From Petunia secreta (taxonomy: Eukaryota; Streptophyta; Magnoliopsida; Solanales; Solanaceae): DNA of 64,000 nucleotides. Positions 44,403 to 57,500 of the stretch are shown one piece after another (position 1 is the first letter of the stretch; every line of letters starts with the position of its first letter). The translations under genes were made by a program, and so were the position numbers. The notes beneath the pieces are model-generated. The model was not told the DNA's origin, made no database searches, and was given only the letters and a program-made list of their open reading frames with translations. Where the stretch lies: NCBI GenBank assembly GCA_029990175.1, contig JARKIP010000035.1, positions 20,511,501 through 20,575,500 of the forward strand. The letters are read 5' to 3'.

Positions 44403-44905
44403 TGTTAGAAATTAGATTCGGGGCACCCATGTGGGTCAACCCGAATTCATGTGAAATATATATAAAAATATATGTGTGTTATATATTTATTAGAATATTT
44501 ATTAAAAGAAAAGAGAGAAAGTACATATCTATTGGAAATAGTATGAAGAGTTGTGTCTCTCCATAACTATTAAAAGGAAGTCCTAAATTGTTGGAACTTC
44601 TATGTTTTTTTCCTGCGGTTCTTTTTTATGAAAGCGGAAAGAAGAAACTTCTTCTTCCTCCTCTAGACAACAAACAACTGCTACTTCTCTCCCAAATAAT
44701 TGGAATAGAAAAGTCTCTTCTTATGTATGAAGAACTAGTAGTAGATTCCTAAGAAGAACATTGCTGATCTTCTACGAATTGAAATTTCATCTGTAATTCA
44801 GGTACGGCCTTAGACTGTGACTTTTACGGTGTAATTCGTGCCTAACAACATGTGATTGCATCCCTGACTAGTGAAACAAATACGGTTAGACCCTGGGTAA
44901 TTGTA
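44403..44905 (+). repeat. Copia A 3' LTR, truncated at its right side
   Basis: Starts TGTTAGAAATTAG. Shares 44586-44905 with 20335-20686. The last about 35 bp of the LTR are missing; the foldback sequence starts exactly at the break. Confidence 0.8.
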
Positions 44906-44980
44906 CCCAAACCCAAACCCATTACAACCAGTACATTGGCTTTTTGTATTGGTTGTAATGGGTTTGGATTTGGGTTTGGG
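44906..44980. repeat. Foldback (inverted repeat) with CCCAAA/TTTGGG arms
   Basis: Left arm 44906-44930 (CCCAAACCCAAACCCATTAC plus AACCA) and right arm beginning at 44950 (TGGTTGTAATGGGTTTGG...) pair over about 25 bp with one mismatch, around a 19-nt loop. Confidence 0.9.
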
Positions 44981-46470
44981 TTGGGTAGAATAAGAATAAT
45001 GGGTTAGGAATTAGATTAATAGATGAAAAATTTAATTGAGAAAATTATGTTTAATTAATGATGCCACATCATTTTTCCGGCAAGATTTAAACAAAATCCG
45101 GCTTAGTGACTTTGTTGTAGACCGGAGCAAAGTTGAGTGCCTTTTGGGTAACAAATGAAATAAAAGTGACTTTAGGGTAATGAAATAATAGTTCAGTGAC
45201 CACCGGTGAAATTAACCTCCCAAGAGTATGGATGAGTCAATATTATAGGGGCTTAATATTGGGAAAAATATAATGTGGATGATTCTTGCTTCTGTACAAT
45301 ATATAATATGGAACCTAGTGCCTAACTAAATACCAAAAACTAGTTCATGAGACGAGCGAAAATCGCCCAATGTCATATAAATTATAGACATGTTGTTTCT
45401 TTAACCAATATGGGATACTTAACATTCGCCACCTAACGTGTTATTAAAATGACAAAAGCGTGTAATAATCATGAGTCATGCAAATATTATAGAACCATGT
45501 CGAGTTTATCCTGATTCCTGAACTTAGCTACCATCAAAGTGTCCGACTTTCGTGTGAGGAATGGGGTGTTGGGGCATGAGGAGATGTGTTTTTCATAGCA
45601 ATTGCAACACTCGTATATTCCATTTCAAACTTTTAACTTGCATTTCTATTGTAGCAAGTGTAGAACGAAACATATGTTACAAAAGAAATATGAGATGAAT
45701 TCCGCAGAACAACATAGAATTATATAGTATGTAAAACTCTTTTAACTAAATGCAGGCTAATTAAGGTCCTATCTTATGCATTTTACAGTTGAATGTGAGA
45801 GGACTGGAAGCCCCCATTGACAATTCAATATAATAGCAGGGCATATGTTCTCCATCTTCATTCTTTTCAGTATCACCCCATGCATTCGTGAAATTTTTCT
45901 TGACAAAATTACCATAGAAAAAGCCTTACAATTCAACTTTCTACGCTGTGATAGCCTAAAAACTTTGAATCTTCCATATATATTCCTGATAGGCCAGCAC
46001 CTCCTTGGCTTTGTAACTTTCTTTTCAAAACCACCAAGTCTCTCATATCTTCTGCTTCCTTGACAACGAGACACCCCTTGAAATCCCATAATGCAAGAAA
46101 TTTAAAGGGCTATAGATATGAAGAAAGGGATATTTTTGCATAGCGTACATATAGAGGAAAAGGAGCTATAGAAGATATTATAGGGGGAATGAAAAACCAA
46201 CAAAAAAAAAAGGCTTGCACCTAGGATTCCTTCAGCACATGGATAGGATCATATTTTAAAACCAGTACATTGCATACACAAGGAAATTAACTGTTGTCGT
46301 AAGTAATTGCTTATTTAAAGAAGGAATGCTCTCATATCCATTTAGACACATGGCTAGTACGATGAATTTAAGTTACAAACAAACTTAACAGAGTGTTATT
46401 GTCTATTTGATAATGTGATTAGCAGATCAGATCATTGGAATATTATTGTCATGTGCATTGATTAATGTGG
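44981..46470. other. Intergenic DNA
   Basis: AT-rich, no transposon core recognised. One small ORF (45769-46089) stands out; otherwise nothing seen. Confidence 0.5.
45769..46089 (-). CDS. Small basic protein, uncharacterised
   Basis: Single-exon ORF of 106 residues (start MGFQGVSRCQGSRRYERLGG). It is rich in Arg and Lys, has conserved-looking Trp, Tyr and Leu spacing (RCWPIRNIYGRFKVF, LSQRRKLNCKAF) and no signal peptide or membrane segment. It is flanked by AT-rich DNA and not inside any recognised element. It resembles in style the short Arg-rich single-exon genes common in plants, but I cannot name a family. It may also be a chance ORF. Purine/pyrimidine context of the ATG (TTGCATTATGG) is acceptable. 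Confidence 0.4.
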   Translation of the reverse strand: MGFQGVSRCQGSRRYERLGGFEKKVTKPRRCWPIRNIYGRFKVFRLSQRRKLNCKAFSMVILSRKISRMHGVILKRMKMENICPAIILNCQWGLPVLSHSTVKCIR

Positions 46471-46838
46471 TGAAGGATTCATATGCATATAATATAAATC
46501 TATACTATATAGATAAATCACAAATACATAAATCCAAGAATTTACTTGTTCTCCTTATAAGCAGAAGTCGTAGGATCTTGACCACGGCTGGAAGCGCTGG
46601 TTGTCGGTGGTTGTCACAGTAACAGTGCAACACCTTTATCTGCAGTCTAAACACTCAATATTTAGTAGAGAGAAGTAGGAAGTGCTGTATAGAAAAGTAC
46701 TATCTTTTCACTATTAATACCTGTATATTTATAGCTAATTAAAGTAGTTGTTCTCTTATAGGATTCTACTAGGTAATTATTTATTTTACCTACATGGTTT
46801 TGCTTTATGGATGGACTCTTAAACAGATAATTCCAACA
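46471..46838 (-). repeat. Copia B 3' LTR
   Basis: 368 bp, TG...CA, matches 53501-53870 with a number of substitutions and small indels. A minus-strand ORF here is a by-product. Confidence 0.88.
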
Positions 46839-47879
46839 TCTCCTACTCACATATAATGGGAGTGCTCTTACTATATGAGAAACATATTCTCATCTCATCT
46901 CTACAAGTATTCATACAGTAAAATAGACCGTGCGACCAGCATACTGTGAGAGCTACGTGCTATACATCTGCTAGGAGTATATAGCCTCTCGTCGAGTACA
47001 AACCTCCAAGTAGATTATAAAGTATGCAATACCCTAGATCATATGAACCACATTTTGATATCCTCTCAAAATCTCAAATATCATTATTTTTTGTATTCAC
47101 AATTATAACTCATAAGTTATAACAAGTGCACCTGTGAACACAAATTAATGAAATTCCATTAATGATCTTCCTCTTGTCACGATTCTCTTAACATTAGCTC
47201 AACTGGTTTTTTAGATATATCCCGCCCGACCGCATCCATTTTCATGGTCTTTTGGAAACACACTAAGATAGCTAACATTAGACTAAGTCTCAAGTATCTG
47301 ATTGGAGTCATTGAGGGATACACATTTTGAGCCACCATAAAGGCTCTGGGTCTCACACAACTGTAAGTAGAGATCAAACTTATGTTAACCCATAGTTGAC
47401 ATTGCACACATAGTATGAAACACATGCTACAACATTTTTTTCCTTTATTTAAGGAGCGTATGTCTTTATAAAAAATGTTGTATAGATGAAATTCAGATAC
47501 TGTTAGTATCTAAAGTTGAGTTCCTTAAACTCACATCTAGCTCACAAAGTAGACTAGGTGAACATGCTTTCACCTTAATAACCTATGTCATTGTTTAAGC
47601 GACTCTAGTGATTTTAAGCATATAGCTCTCAAATTATCCATTTGATAATTTTTTTTCTTAAAATCAAGTCTCATCTCCACTTATCACTAAGATAAGGAGG
47701 CGGTTGCCTGAGTGAGAAGGCCAACCTCTTGTCTACCCGAGATACTAAAAATTAAAAATTAAAGAATGTACTAAACACTCAATAAATCATGAATTTGTAT
47801 GTAAGTAAATCAACTTTATTGATTATATAAGAACATAGTTTCATGAACAACTGGAAAAACAAAAAATAATACAAATCAT
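46839..47879 (-). other. Copia B 3' untranslated interior
   Basis: About 1 kb between the end of pol and the polypurine tract, no coding sequence recognised. Confidence 0.6.
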
Positions 47880-50800
47880 TCAAAGTCTACGCAAGCCTTG
47901 AGACCTAGTGTGTCTCACAAATGCATCTCTAGCTAAAGGCTTGGTCAGTGGGTCTTCTACCATATCTTCTGTAGATATTTTCACCAGGTTCAACCTCTTG
48001 CATTTATACATGTCTCTTGCATAGTTATACTTGATATCTATGTGTTTAGTATCACAATGATGCTTAGGATTTTTTTGTTGCATCAACTGCAGCCTTACTA
48101 TCATAGTAGATCAAAACTGGTTCATCATCAGTGTTGCCCAACAAGCTTTTCAAGAGCCTATTCAACCAAACAGCTTCTTATGTTGCTTTTGACAGAGTCA
48201 TATATTCGGCTTCCATCGTGGATAGTTCTACACATGATTTTGTCTTACTCCTCCATGATATGGAACCATTACTGAGTAAGAAGACATATCCTGAAGTAGA
48301 CTTTCTCTCATCTAAATCTCCTCCATGATCATCATCAGTATATCCAACTTATCGCAAATCTTTGCCGCCTTGATAACAAAGTGCGTAGTCAGCTGTTCCT
48401 CTCAGATATCTCATGATCCTCTTTACTGCTTGCCAATGTGCTGGACCTGGATCAGATTGATATCTACTTACCAAGCCAACTGCTTGACAAATATCAGGTC
48501 TAGTACACACCATAGCATACATTAGACATCCGACTGCACTTTTATAAGGGACTCACTTCATCTTTTCTGTCTCTTCAGGAGTTTGAGGACACAAATAATT
48601 TCTCAAGTTGTGGCCTTTGCTGATAGGAGTGTCAATTAGGTTGCTATTTTGCATATTAAATCGTTCAATAATTTTTCTATTATAATTCTCTTGAGAGAGA
48701 TACAATAGTTTCTTGGGATGATCTCTTGAAATCTTGATTCCAAGAATATATGCAGCTTCACCCATATCTTTCATCTCAAACTGAGACGACAACCAGGACT
48801 TTACCTCGTTTAATAACTCCTTATCATTTTTAGCTATAACTATATAATCGACATACAATGTCAAAATTACAAGCTTATTTCTTGATCTCTTGGTATAAAC
48901 ACAGTGATCTTCATCAACCATAATAAAACCACTCGATATGATCACATTTTGAAAGTGTATATACCACTGCCTTGAAGATTGTTTGAGGCAATAAATAGAC
49001 TTCAAAAGTCTACAAACCTTTTGTTCGTGACCTTTTTCAATGAAACATTCAGGTTGTTCCATATAAATTTTTTCATCTAATTCTTCATTGAGAAAGGCAA
49101 TCTTTACATCCATCTGATGTAATTCAAGATCTAAACTGGTTACTATAGCTAGAATCAGGCGGATTGAGTTAAATCACACAACAGGTGAGAGAGTCTCTTC
49201 GTAGTATATTCCTTCCTGTTGTGTATAACCTTTCGCCACCAGCCGAGTCTTATATCTCTAAACTGTGCCATCAGCCTTGAGCTTAATCTTGATAACCCAT
49301 TTGCTCCCAATAGCTTTGCGTTCTTTCGAGAGATCAACTAGTTCCCAGACTTTATTGACTCTCATTGGCTCCATTTCATCTTTCATTGCTTTTATCCATT
49401 TTTCATTAGAAGGGCATGAGAGAGCCTCTTTTGCATTTTTAGGATCGTTTTATAGTACAACATAAAAAGTTCAGCACCTTCAATATCAAATCGTCGGCGA
49501 GGAATCTTTTTACGTAAGCCACGTCCTCTTTGTGATTCTTCTTCGTTGTTCGCATTTGGATCAACTTTGCTCCCACTTGGATCAAGAACAGCTATCCTGC
49601 TCTCACTTGGAACAAGATTAGTGATCATCTCGCTCTCACTTGGACAAAATCTATTTGGTCACTGTTTGATGTCAAATGATTACTTACATTCACATCTGAT
49701 GATGAAGGAGGTTGTTGATGTGAAACTAATTTATCATCTGTTAAATTTCTCCCACTCGAATGAAGTGATCTTTGTACATCTTGATCCTCTATCTCAAACA
49801 AGGTTAGGTCTTAACTTACCTCTCTCTTTTTAGGAAACTCATCCTCTAAGAATGTGACAACTCGTGATTCAAATTCAGTTACGCTCCCACTGTCTTGTTG
49901 ACCTATAAACACATAATCCTTAGAGGTTTCTGAGTATCTTATAAAGATACTTTTCTTTCCTCTCGGGCCTAATTTGCCATATTTGTGAGAAGAATCATGT
50001 GTATAGGAAGCGCAACCCCAAGGTCTTAATACACATAGGCTGGGTGCTCTTCCAGTCCATAACTCATATGGAGTGGTTGCAACTGATTTTATAGGCACTC
50101 GGTTAAGTACATAGGTAGCAGTAAGCAGTGCATCACCCCAATAACTAATTGAGAGTTTAGCTTGTGCCATCATTGACCTAACTATTTCTAGAAGCGTCAT
50201 GTTTCTTCTCTCTACAACACCATTTTATTGTGGAGTACTTGGGATAGTCAACTGATGAACAATTTGCTTATCATCACATAACTCGTTAAATTAAGTTGAC
50301 AAGTACTCTCGACCTCGGCCAGTTCGAAGAACTTTTATCTTCTTGTGTAAATAATTTCCACTAAACTCATATAGCGTTTGAAACAACTTATTGCTTCAGA
50401 TTTTTGGTAACTTAAATAAACATAACCGAAACGAGTATAGTCATTTATAAACGTGATGAAATATATGCTGCATGCCTAGCCCTAACATTCATAGGCCCAC
50501 AGATGTCCGAATGGACTAATTGCAAGGGTTATTCAGCTCTAGTCGCTTTACCGAAGGATTTTCTTGTAGATTTTCCTACTAGACAACTTTCACAAGTGGA
50601 AAATTTCACATGTTCAATGCCAGGAAGCAAACCTTATTTTTCTAACCTTTGCATTCTTTGTTGGGCAATATGACCAAGTCTAGCATGCCATATGTTTACA
50701 TCACTATCATATTTATGTGAGGAAGCAAACATAGAAAAACTAGTATTATTATTAAATGAATCATAATCCAAATCCATAATAATAAAACCTCCGGTCACAT

Positions 50801-51260
50801 GACCAAAACCAAATAAAGTTGAAGCTAAAGTCAATTTGACAGACTTGTCATGGAAAAACAAGATAAATCCAAATCTACGCAAAGCAATAACAGAAATAAT
50901 ATTCCAACGAATTCCTAGAGCATAGAGGACATCATGTAGTAGTAGGTGTCGACCACCACGCAAGACTAACTTGCATGTACCGATCCCTTCAACAACGACC
51001 TTATTGTTTTTGCCCACATAAATCCACTTTGTTCCACGTGAAATACGCCGAAACTCCATAAAAGAATTTTGTTTCCTCATTATGTGGTCTGTTGCTCCCG
51101 AGTCTACAATCCACAAAGGATTAGATTCAGTCAAAAACACAAACTAGAAACACAAAGTTCACTAGTTTGAGTTTTGTGAAATACCTTTCTAGGAGGCTCA
51201 GAGAAATCCTTAGCATAATGACCATTTTTGTCACAGTTAAAGCATTTCAACTTCGCAACA
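47880..51260 (-). pseudogene. Copia B pol (protease, integrase, RT, RNase H)
   Basis: Zinc knuckle CFNCDKNGHYAKDF near 51230 (last Cys replaced by Phe). Protease and pre-integrase ORF 50634-51140 (WIVDSGATDHIM; WHARLGHI). Integrase part 49811-50200. RT 48553-49113 (MDVKIAFLNEELDEKIYMEQ; the box reads LYVDYIVI, so the usual YVDD has become YVDY). RNase H remains, and the pol end 47880-48104 (KHIDIKYN, MVEDPLTKPLARDAF). Several frames and stops; the second Asp of the RT box is lost, so RT would be dead even if the frame were whole. Confidence 0.88.
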
Positions 51261-52012
51261 TTGACACCTTTGGAACGTTTGTTATTGCCTTGTTGTCTGC
51301 CCTTGCTCTTTTAGCAGGCTGAGACTAAGTTGGTCCTCTTTTCTTACTCCAATTCTTTCTCTTGGAGCCACCTTTGCCTTAGAGGATGTTGCCACATGCA
51401 ACCTCCGTTGTTGGCTTGGCAGCCTCAAGTCGATCCTCTTCAACCTCAAGAGATCTTCGGACATCTTTCAGAGACATGATTAGCTGGTTGTGGGTCAAAT
51501 GCATCTTCATATGATCTCAAGAATCGGGTAAGGACCTTATGACAGCTTGAATTTATAGCTCATTGGTCAACACATGACCAACATCTTTTAACTCACCAGG
51601 CATGTTTGTCATATGCCTCAGATGTGTTTTCAATGAATGTTCTGGACGCTTCTTGTATGAATACAACTTGATTGTTAAGGATCGAAGCCTTGCAACAGAA
51701 CAAGTACCAAACCTATTCTTCAAAGCAACCCAAAGACCCATAGCTCTTTGGTGATCCTTAAATTCCCTTAAGAAATCATCATCCAAGGTGCTCCGAATGT
51801 AATGCAGGCCAAGAAGTCTTTCTTTTTCCAAGCGACATAAGCCGCACGGTCACGCCTTCCTCAGGCTCATCCATGACGATGTTAATTGTCTCCAGAGCCT
51901 CTTGCTCTTCAAGCACATATTGAACTTTTAAGATCCAGGTCTCTTAGTTGTCACCATTGAGTTTCAACCCTTTGTTGAGCTCAGCAACAATATTTTTAGC
52001 AGCAGTAGACAT
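51261..52012 (-). pseudogene. Copia B gag
   Basis: ATG at about 52012 (MSTAAKNIVAELNKGLKLN) starts a gag of the copia type. The middle is at 51553-51831 (LLGLHYIRSTLDDDFL, MGLWVALKNRFG). It is interrupted by a stop near 51945 and by frameshifts. Confidence 0.8.
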
Positions 52013-53500
52013 TCTTTTAACAAAATAAAGAAAATATTGTGAGGATATAAAGAAGGAATTTCTAAACACAAGTTCTATGTTCAAAATACATACATATTCG
52101 GACAATAAGCACTAAGTTGATTAAGTTAATAAACACATATATTAATAATGGAGTCGAAAGTTCACTATGTTCCCAGTCATCGTCCAAAAAATTAAACACA
52201 TGAATATTAACCTAGCCTATTACCTAGCTTAATGTGTTAATTATGTTTTGAAACAATATTTTGTTTTCATGATCTTATAATCCCGTATGGATCTTAGTTA
52301 AATAAATTAACTTAAATTTATTTTAAATTTTATTTAACATATTAAATAAAATAAGTCAAACGTTAAACTAATTAACATTTATGTATTCGTTAAACTAATT
52401 AATAAATATATTAAATATTAAGCTAACTAACATTTCTTACCTGTTAAAGAAATTAACAAATTAGGCAATTGGTATAATATTTCAACAATTATGCCTAATG
52501 TTAAACTAATTAACATTTCATGCAATTGGGGTAGTAAATAAAATATATTTTTATAAAAATATAACACTAAATTTATATTCAGAAAATTAAGTCCATTTGA
52601 CTAATTTTCGTATTTTTAAAATATAAAAAAAAAATAGAATCTTTTAATTAATTTTAATTGGGCATTAGCCCCTCAAAATTTCTATTAACCTAAAATTAGC
52701 AGATATACTGATGGGCCACTGAAAGGAAAAAAGTCAAATCAAAACAAAGCCTTACGTTTTAGAAAAGAAAAACGTACAGGTACCACATATTTTTTTAAGA
52801 ATATTTAATATATCTAATACTAGAACACCTTTATAAAGAGTAGCCTAGTAACTCTTTTCTTTCTTCTTTACACACACGCGCCAACCATTATATTCTATGG
52901 AAGAAAACAACTTATTTCTTCTCCTCCCCTTTTATATATGCTATTGTCATTGAGCACCAAACTCTAAGAAATTAGTCCTTTACTGAATTCTTGATCTGCC
53001 AACAATAAGTTGCACACAGTAAAAAAAAGTTCTAAACTTTTTTTTTAATTATGGCTTTTCACGACGGCATACCGCTGCTTTCACCGGATTCCGAAGGCGG
53101 CCTTGTTCCGCGGCGGTGTTTAAGTATTCACTTTGAAAATTGATTTCGGTTGTACTTTTCTTAAAAAAATATTCTAGATATGATTTGAAAATTATTTTCA
53201 AATCTTTTCAGAAAAAATGCAGTGACCATAACTTACCAAACAATTAATTCTATTTTTCTAATATAACTTATCATTTGATTTCGTCGTTCATATAAAATGA
53301 CTTGAAACACTAATTCTATAAAAGAACTGATATCGAAAATACTTTTCACCTCTTAGTTATAACTCAATATCACTATAACTTAAATATGCAACTGGTTAGA
53401 GTAACTTTTTTTTTAGATCAATGTTTATAATCGACTTATCATCTCAATTGGAAAACAAATTTACTGACCAGAAAACCAATCTATTGACATTTGATACCAA
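52013..53500 (-). other. Copia B leader
   Basis: Very AT-rich, about 1.5 kb between PBS and gag, unusually long for a copia element. It contains many ATTAA/TTAAT runs (52280-52560). No ORF. Confidence 0.6.
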
Positions 53501-53870
53501 TGAATGATTCATATAACACAAATCTATACTAAATAGACAAATCACAAACACATAAATCCGAGAATTTACTTGTTCTCCTTATAAGCGGAAGCGGTAGGAT
53601 CTTGACCACGGCTAGAATCACTGGTCATCAGTGGTTGTCACAGTAACGAAGCAACCCTTTATACACAGTCTAAACACTCAATATTTAGTAGAGACAAGTA
53701 GGAAGAGTTGTATAGAAAAGTAGTATTTTTTCACTATTAATACCTGTGTATTTATAGCTAATTAAAGTAGTTGTCCTCTTATAGGACTCTACTAGGTAAT
53801 TATTTATTTTACCTGCATAGGCTTTAAGAGCACCCTTTATGGTTGGACTCTTAAACATATAATTCCAACA
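53501..53870 (-). repeat. Copia B 5' LTR
   Basis: 370 bp partner of 46471-46838; the degenerate PBS lies at its inner edge. Confidence 0.88.
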
Positions 53871-54260
53871 TGTGCAATTTTGAATAAATATGCCAATTGA
53901 CTTATTTCATGGAATATGATTGCTTTCATTCAGAACAAGACAGAGATATAGTCATTTCTCGTCTGTTTGATAGAGAGTAGTTTTAAACTATTGGTAAATG
54001 GTACAAACATTTGTCAAGCCGATGAAGAACTAGTCTACATTGACTAATTCTGATAAACCAACATCTAGATGATTTTCCAATGTGAAGCTTATGTAGCTAA
54101 CCAAATAGGTTAACTTTCAAGCTTTACATGGTTAAACTACTACTCCTACTTTCTAATTAAAAGCAGCAAAGTCAGGCCAAAATTTAACCATCTCTAGAGC
54201 TAATATGATATTCAAACTTACCTTAATCATACCTATCACTTTTTTTTTTATCAATTTTAC
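53871..54260. other. Intergenic DNA
   Basis: AT-rich, nothing recognised. Ends with TTTAC, the target duplication of copia C. Confidence 0.5.
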
Positions 54261-54590
54261 TTTAAAATATCTCAGCTCCATTCAGCTTCCATAGCTCACG
54301 ACCTCAGCTACTTGGCAGTGGAGGTTATCTAGGCTATTTGGGGAACTGTTGTAGAGAGAGATTTTCTAGAAATGGAGCTCAATTCTTATTAAACTGAATT
54401 AATGAAAATGTACACATTACAAGATATTTATAGTTCTTAGCTAAGATAACTAACTCTCAACTAACTCTAACTAACTACCTTCTTGGTTAAGTTAACTGCG
54501 AGCCTAACTAACCTCTAACTACACTCTCTAACTGAATTAGTTAAAGCTGACTCAGCAAATAATGCTGCCATGGACTCAATATTATCAACA
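54261..54590 (-). repeat. Copia C 3' LTR
   Basis: 330 bp; its outer end reads TTTAAAATAT where the other LTR has TGTAAAATAT, a mutation of the terminal CA dinucleotide. Confidence 0.93.
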
Positions 54591-57500
54591 CTCCCCCTCA
54601 AACTGGAGGGTGCAAAGATATCTTTCAACCCCAATTTGTCAAGCAAATAGTAGTGCTGAGCTCGTCCCAGACCCTTAATCAACAAATCTGCCATCTGTTC
54701 TTTAGTGTTCACATGATATGTCCTGATCAACCCATTCAGCAGGCTTCCCTCACAAAATGACAGTCTATGTCAATATGCTTGGTTCTCTCATGAAAGATTG
54801 GGTTAGCAGCAATCTGGATAGCTGCCTTACTATCACAATGCAATGCTACAGGCTACAATACATTGACTCCCAATTCCTTGAACAGTCTCACTAACCATAT
54901 AATTTCTGCCACTGTAGATGCCATGCTTCTAAACTCTGCCTCGCCTGAAATTCTGGATACTGTTTCTTGTTTTTTTGACTTCCATGACACTAAGGAACTT
55001 CCAAACTTCACCACATAGCCTATGACTGAGCTCCTTGACTCAGGGCAGGCTGCCCAATCAGAGTCACAATAGGCACTCAGCGTATGTGTATTTCCTGAAT
55101 TCATTAGCAGCCCCAGTCCTTGTGCATTTTTAATGTATTTCACCACCCTTAATGCTGCAATCATGTGAGATTCCTTTGGCCTGTGCATGTACTGACTCAA
55201 AACCTGAACTGTGAATGATATGTCAGGTCTAGTCATGGTAAGATACAATAGCCTTCCTACCAGTCTTTGATATGGTTCTGCATTGACAAGCAGTTTATCT
55301 TCATCTTTTCCAAAAGTGTCTTTGTGTATAAACTCATCATAATCTCTTGAAGTCAGCCTGTGATTGACCTCAAGTTGTGTAGCTGATGGCTTAGCTCCCC
55401 CTAGGCCTGAATCTGCTATGAGCTTTAGTGCATACTTCTTTTTATTTATTAGTATTCCCTCCTTGCTTCTGGCAAACTCAATGCCAAGGAAGAACTTTAG
55501 TTCACCCAGGTTTTTCATCTTAAACTTTTGTTGCAGCTTTGCCCTTGTTTCTTGTATAAGGCTGTCAGTGTTGCCAGTTACCAACAAGTCATCTACATAA
55601 ACTAAGATCACCACCAAGTCTGAGCCTGTTTGCTTTGTGAACAGTGAGTAATAAAAATGACTCTGGATGAAGCCTAAATCCTTGAGTGCTTCTACCAGCT
55701 TCAGATTCCATTGCCTAGAGGCCTGCTTAAGGCCATACAATGATTTCTTCAATCTGCATACTTTAGTGTTGCCCCCTGGATGCCAAAGCCTTGAGGAAGC
55801 TGCATGTAGACCTCCTCATGTAAGTCACCTTGAAAAAAGGCATTATAAACATCCATTTGGTAGATAGACCAGTGTTTGGAAGCTACAACTGCAGTAACAG
55901 CCCTGACAGTCACCATTTTAGCCACAGGAGAAAAGGTTTCCTTGTAATCTAAGCCTTCTTCCTGGCTGTAGCCTTTGGCCACTAGTCGAGCTTTAAACCT
56001 TTCAACCTTACCATTAGCTTTATATTTGATCTTATAGACCCAGCGACAGCCTATGGCATGCTTCCCTTTAGGCAGATCAACTATCTCCCAGGTGCTATTG
56101 TCTTGTAGGGCTTGAATTTCTTGACTCATTGCCGCAATCCATTTACTGTCGTTTGAAGAAGCTTGAAAGTGCTTTGGCTCCACATCAGCTGATCGAGCCA
56201 CTAAGCAGGATTCATAAGCTGGTGACAGACTATCATAGGACATGTGAGCAGAGATAGAATAGGCACAGACAGTGTTAGAGGAATGGTGCTTTGGCATAGT
56301 GATATAGTCTTGAAGCCACTTAGGAGGACCAGCTATTCTTTGAGGTCTAGAGGAGGCAGCTGGAGCAGTTGAAATGGGTAATGGAGGCTGTGCAAGTAGT
56401 GTCTCAGGACTGATAGGATGTTGTTCCTCTGGGTGTGTAACTGCAGGGGGTTGAAGTGGCATTTGACCAAGAGAGAACTGATCATCCTGAGGGTCTGGTG
56501 TACTATGATCTATGACTGGAAACACAGGACTGTATATGTCCTTCATATGCTTAAAAGGAAAGAGATGTTCATGGAACACAACATCTCGACTGACTATAAA
56601 TTGCTGAGAGTCCCAATCATACAGCATGTACCCCTTTTGAGTAGGAGAATAGCCCATGAACACTGCAGGCATACCTCTAGGAGAGAACTTATCTTGTCCC
56701 TTGACATGAACTGAGTAACACAAACATCCAAACACCCTGAAATGATCAAGTGAATGAGCCCTTTTGTAAAACATCTCATAAGGAGATACACCCTTAAGAG
56801 AAGTGGAAGGCAACCTATTAATGACAAACACTGCTGTCTGAGCACATTCACCCCAAAACTTCAAAGGCACACCACTCTGAAACCTAAGTGCTCTAGCTGT
56901 CTCCAAGATATGTCTGTGCTTCCTCTCAACAACACCATTTTGTTGAAGGGTGTAAACACATGAACTCTGATGTACTATGCCACTGTTGTTTAACAAGGTG
57001 TTCAAGTCTAACTTAAAGAATTCTGATCCATTATCTGTTCTGAGAACCTTAATGTAAGTTGCAAACTGTGTATTAACCATAGAGATAAAAGACTTAAGGA
57101 GCCAAAAAGTTTCATCTTTGGTACTCATCAAGAACATCCAAGTGAACCTAGAGTAGTCATCCACCACTGTCAAGAAGTACCTTTTACCACTATGAGTTGG
57201 CACCCTAAAGGGTCCCCAAACATCAGCCTGTACAAGATGAAAAACAGCCTGACTTCTACTCAAACTGATAGGGAATGAGTTCCTAGTCTGTCTAGCTAGA
57301 GGACAAACTGGACAATGATGATGTTCCTTCAGCTTGAGCATCTTGAGTCTGTCAATCTTCTTCAAAGCTTCAAATAGTGCATGACCCAGTCTTTGATGCC
57401 AAATGGTTGGATTTATTGAACTTGAGCTATCTACAGTTGATGATACTTTAATTCCTTGAGTGCTGAGCTGGCCAGATGCAGCTTCTTCTAAGTAGTATAG

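Larger units (their letters stand above)
20335..44905 (+). mobile_element. Copia A: old Ty1/copia element carrying two nested full-length elements
   Basis: 5' LTR (end only) 20335-20686, PBS 20687-20699, decayed interior 20700-23817, CRM-type insertion 23818-31179, copia RNase H end 31185-31720, interior to 32414, Tat-2 insertion 32415-44034, interior 44040-44402, 3' LTR 44403-44905. Without the two insertions it is about 5.6 kb, normal for a copia element. RNase H fragments flank the CRM insertion on both sides in the same order, which ties the pieces together. Most of RT has been lost. It belongs to the same group as copia B (shared HIDIKYN and LYLSQ motifs). Confidence 0.82.
46471..53870 (-). 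mobile_element. Copia B: old full-length Ty1/copia element
   Basis: LTRs 46471-46838 and 53501-53870 (TGAATGATTC ... ATTCCAACA on the plus strand), flanks TGTGG and TGTGC. Minus-strand order: 5' LTR, degenerate PBS (TTGGTATCA at 53492-53500), a leader of about 1.5 kb, gag, protease, integrase, RT, RNase H, purine-rich tract (GTGAGTAGGAGA), 3' LTR. Coding parts are broken many times. Confidence 0.88.
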
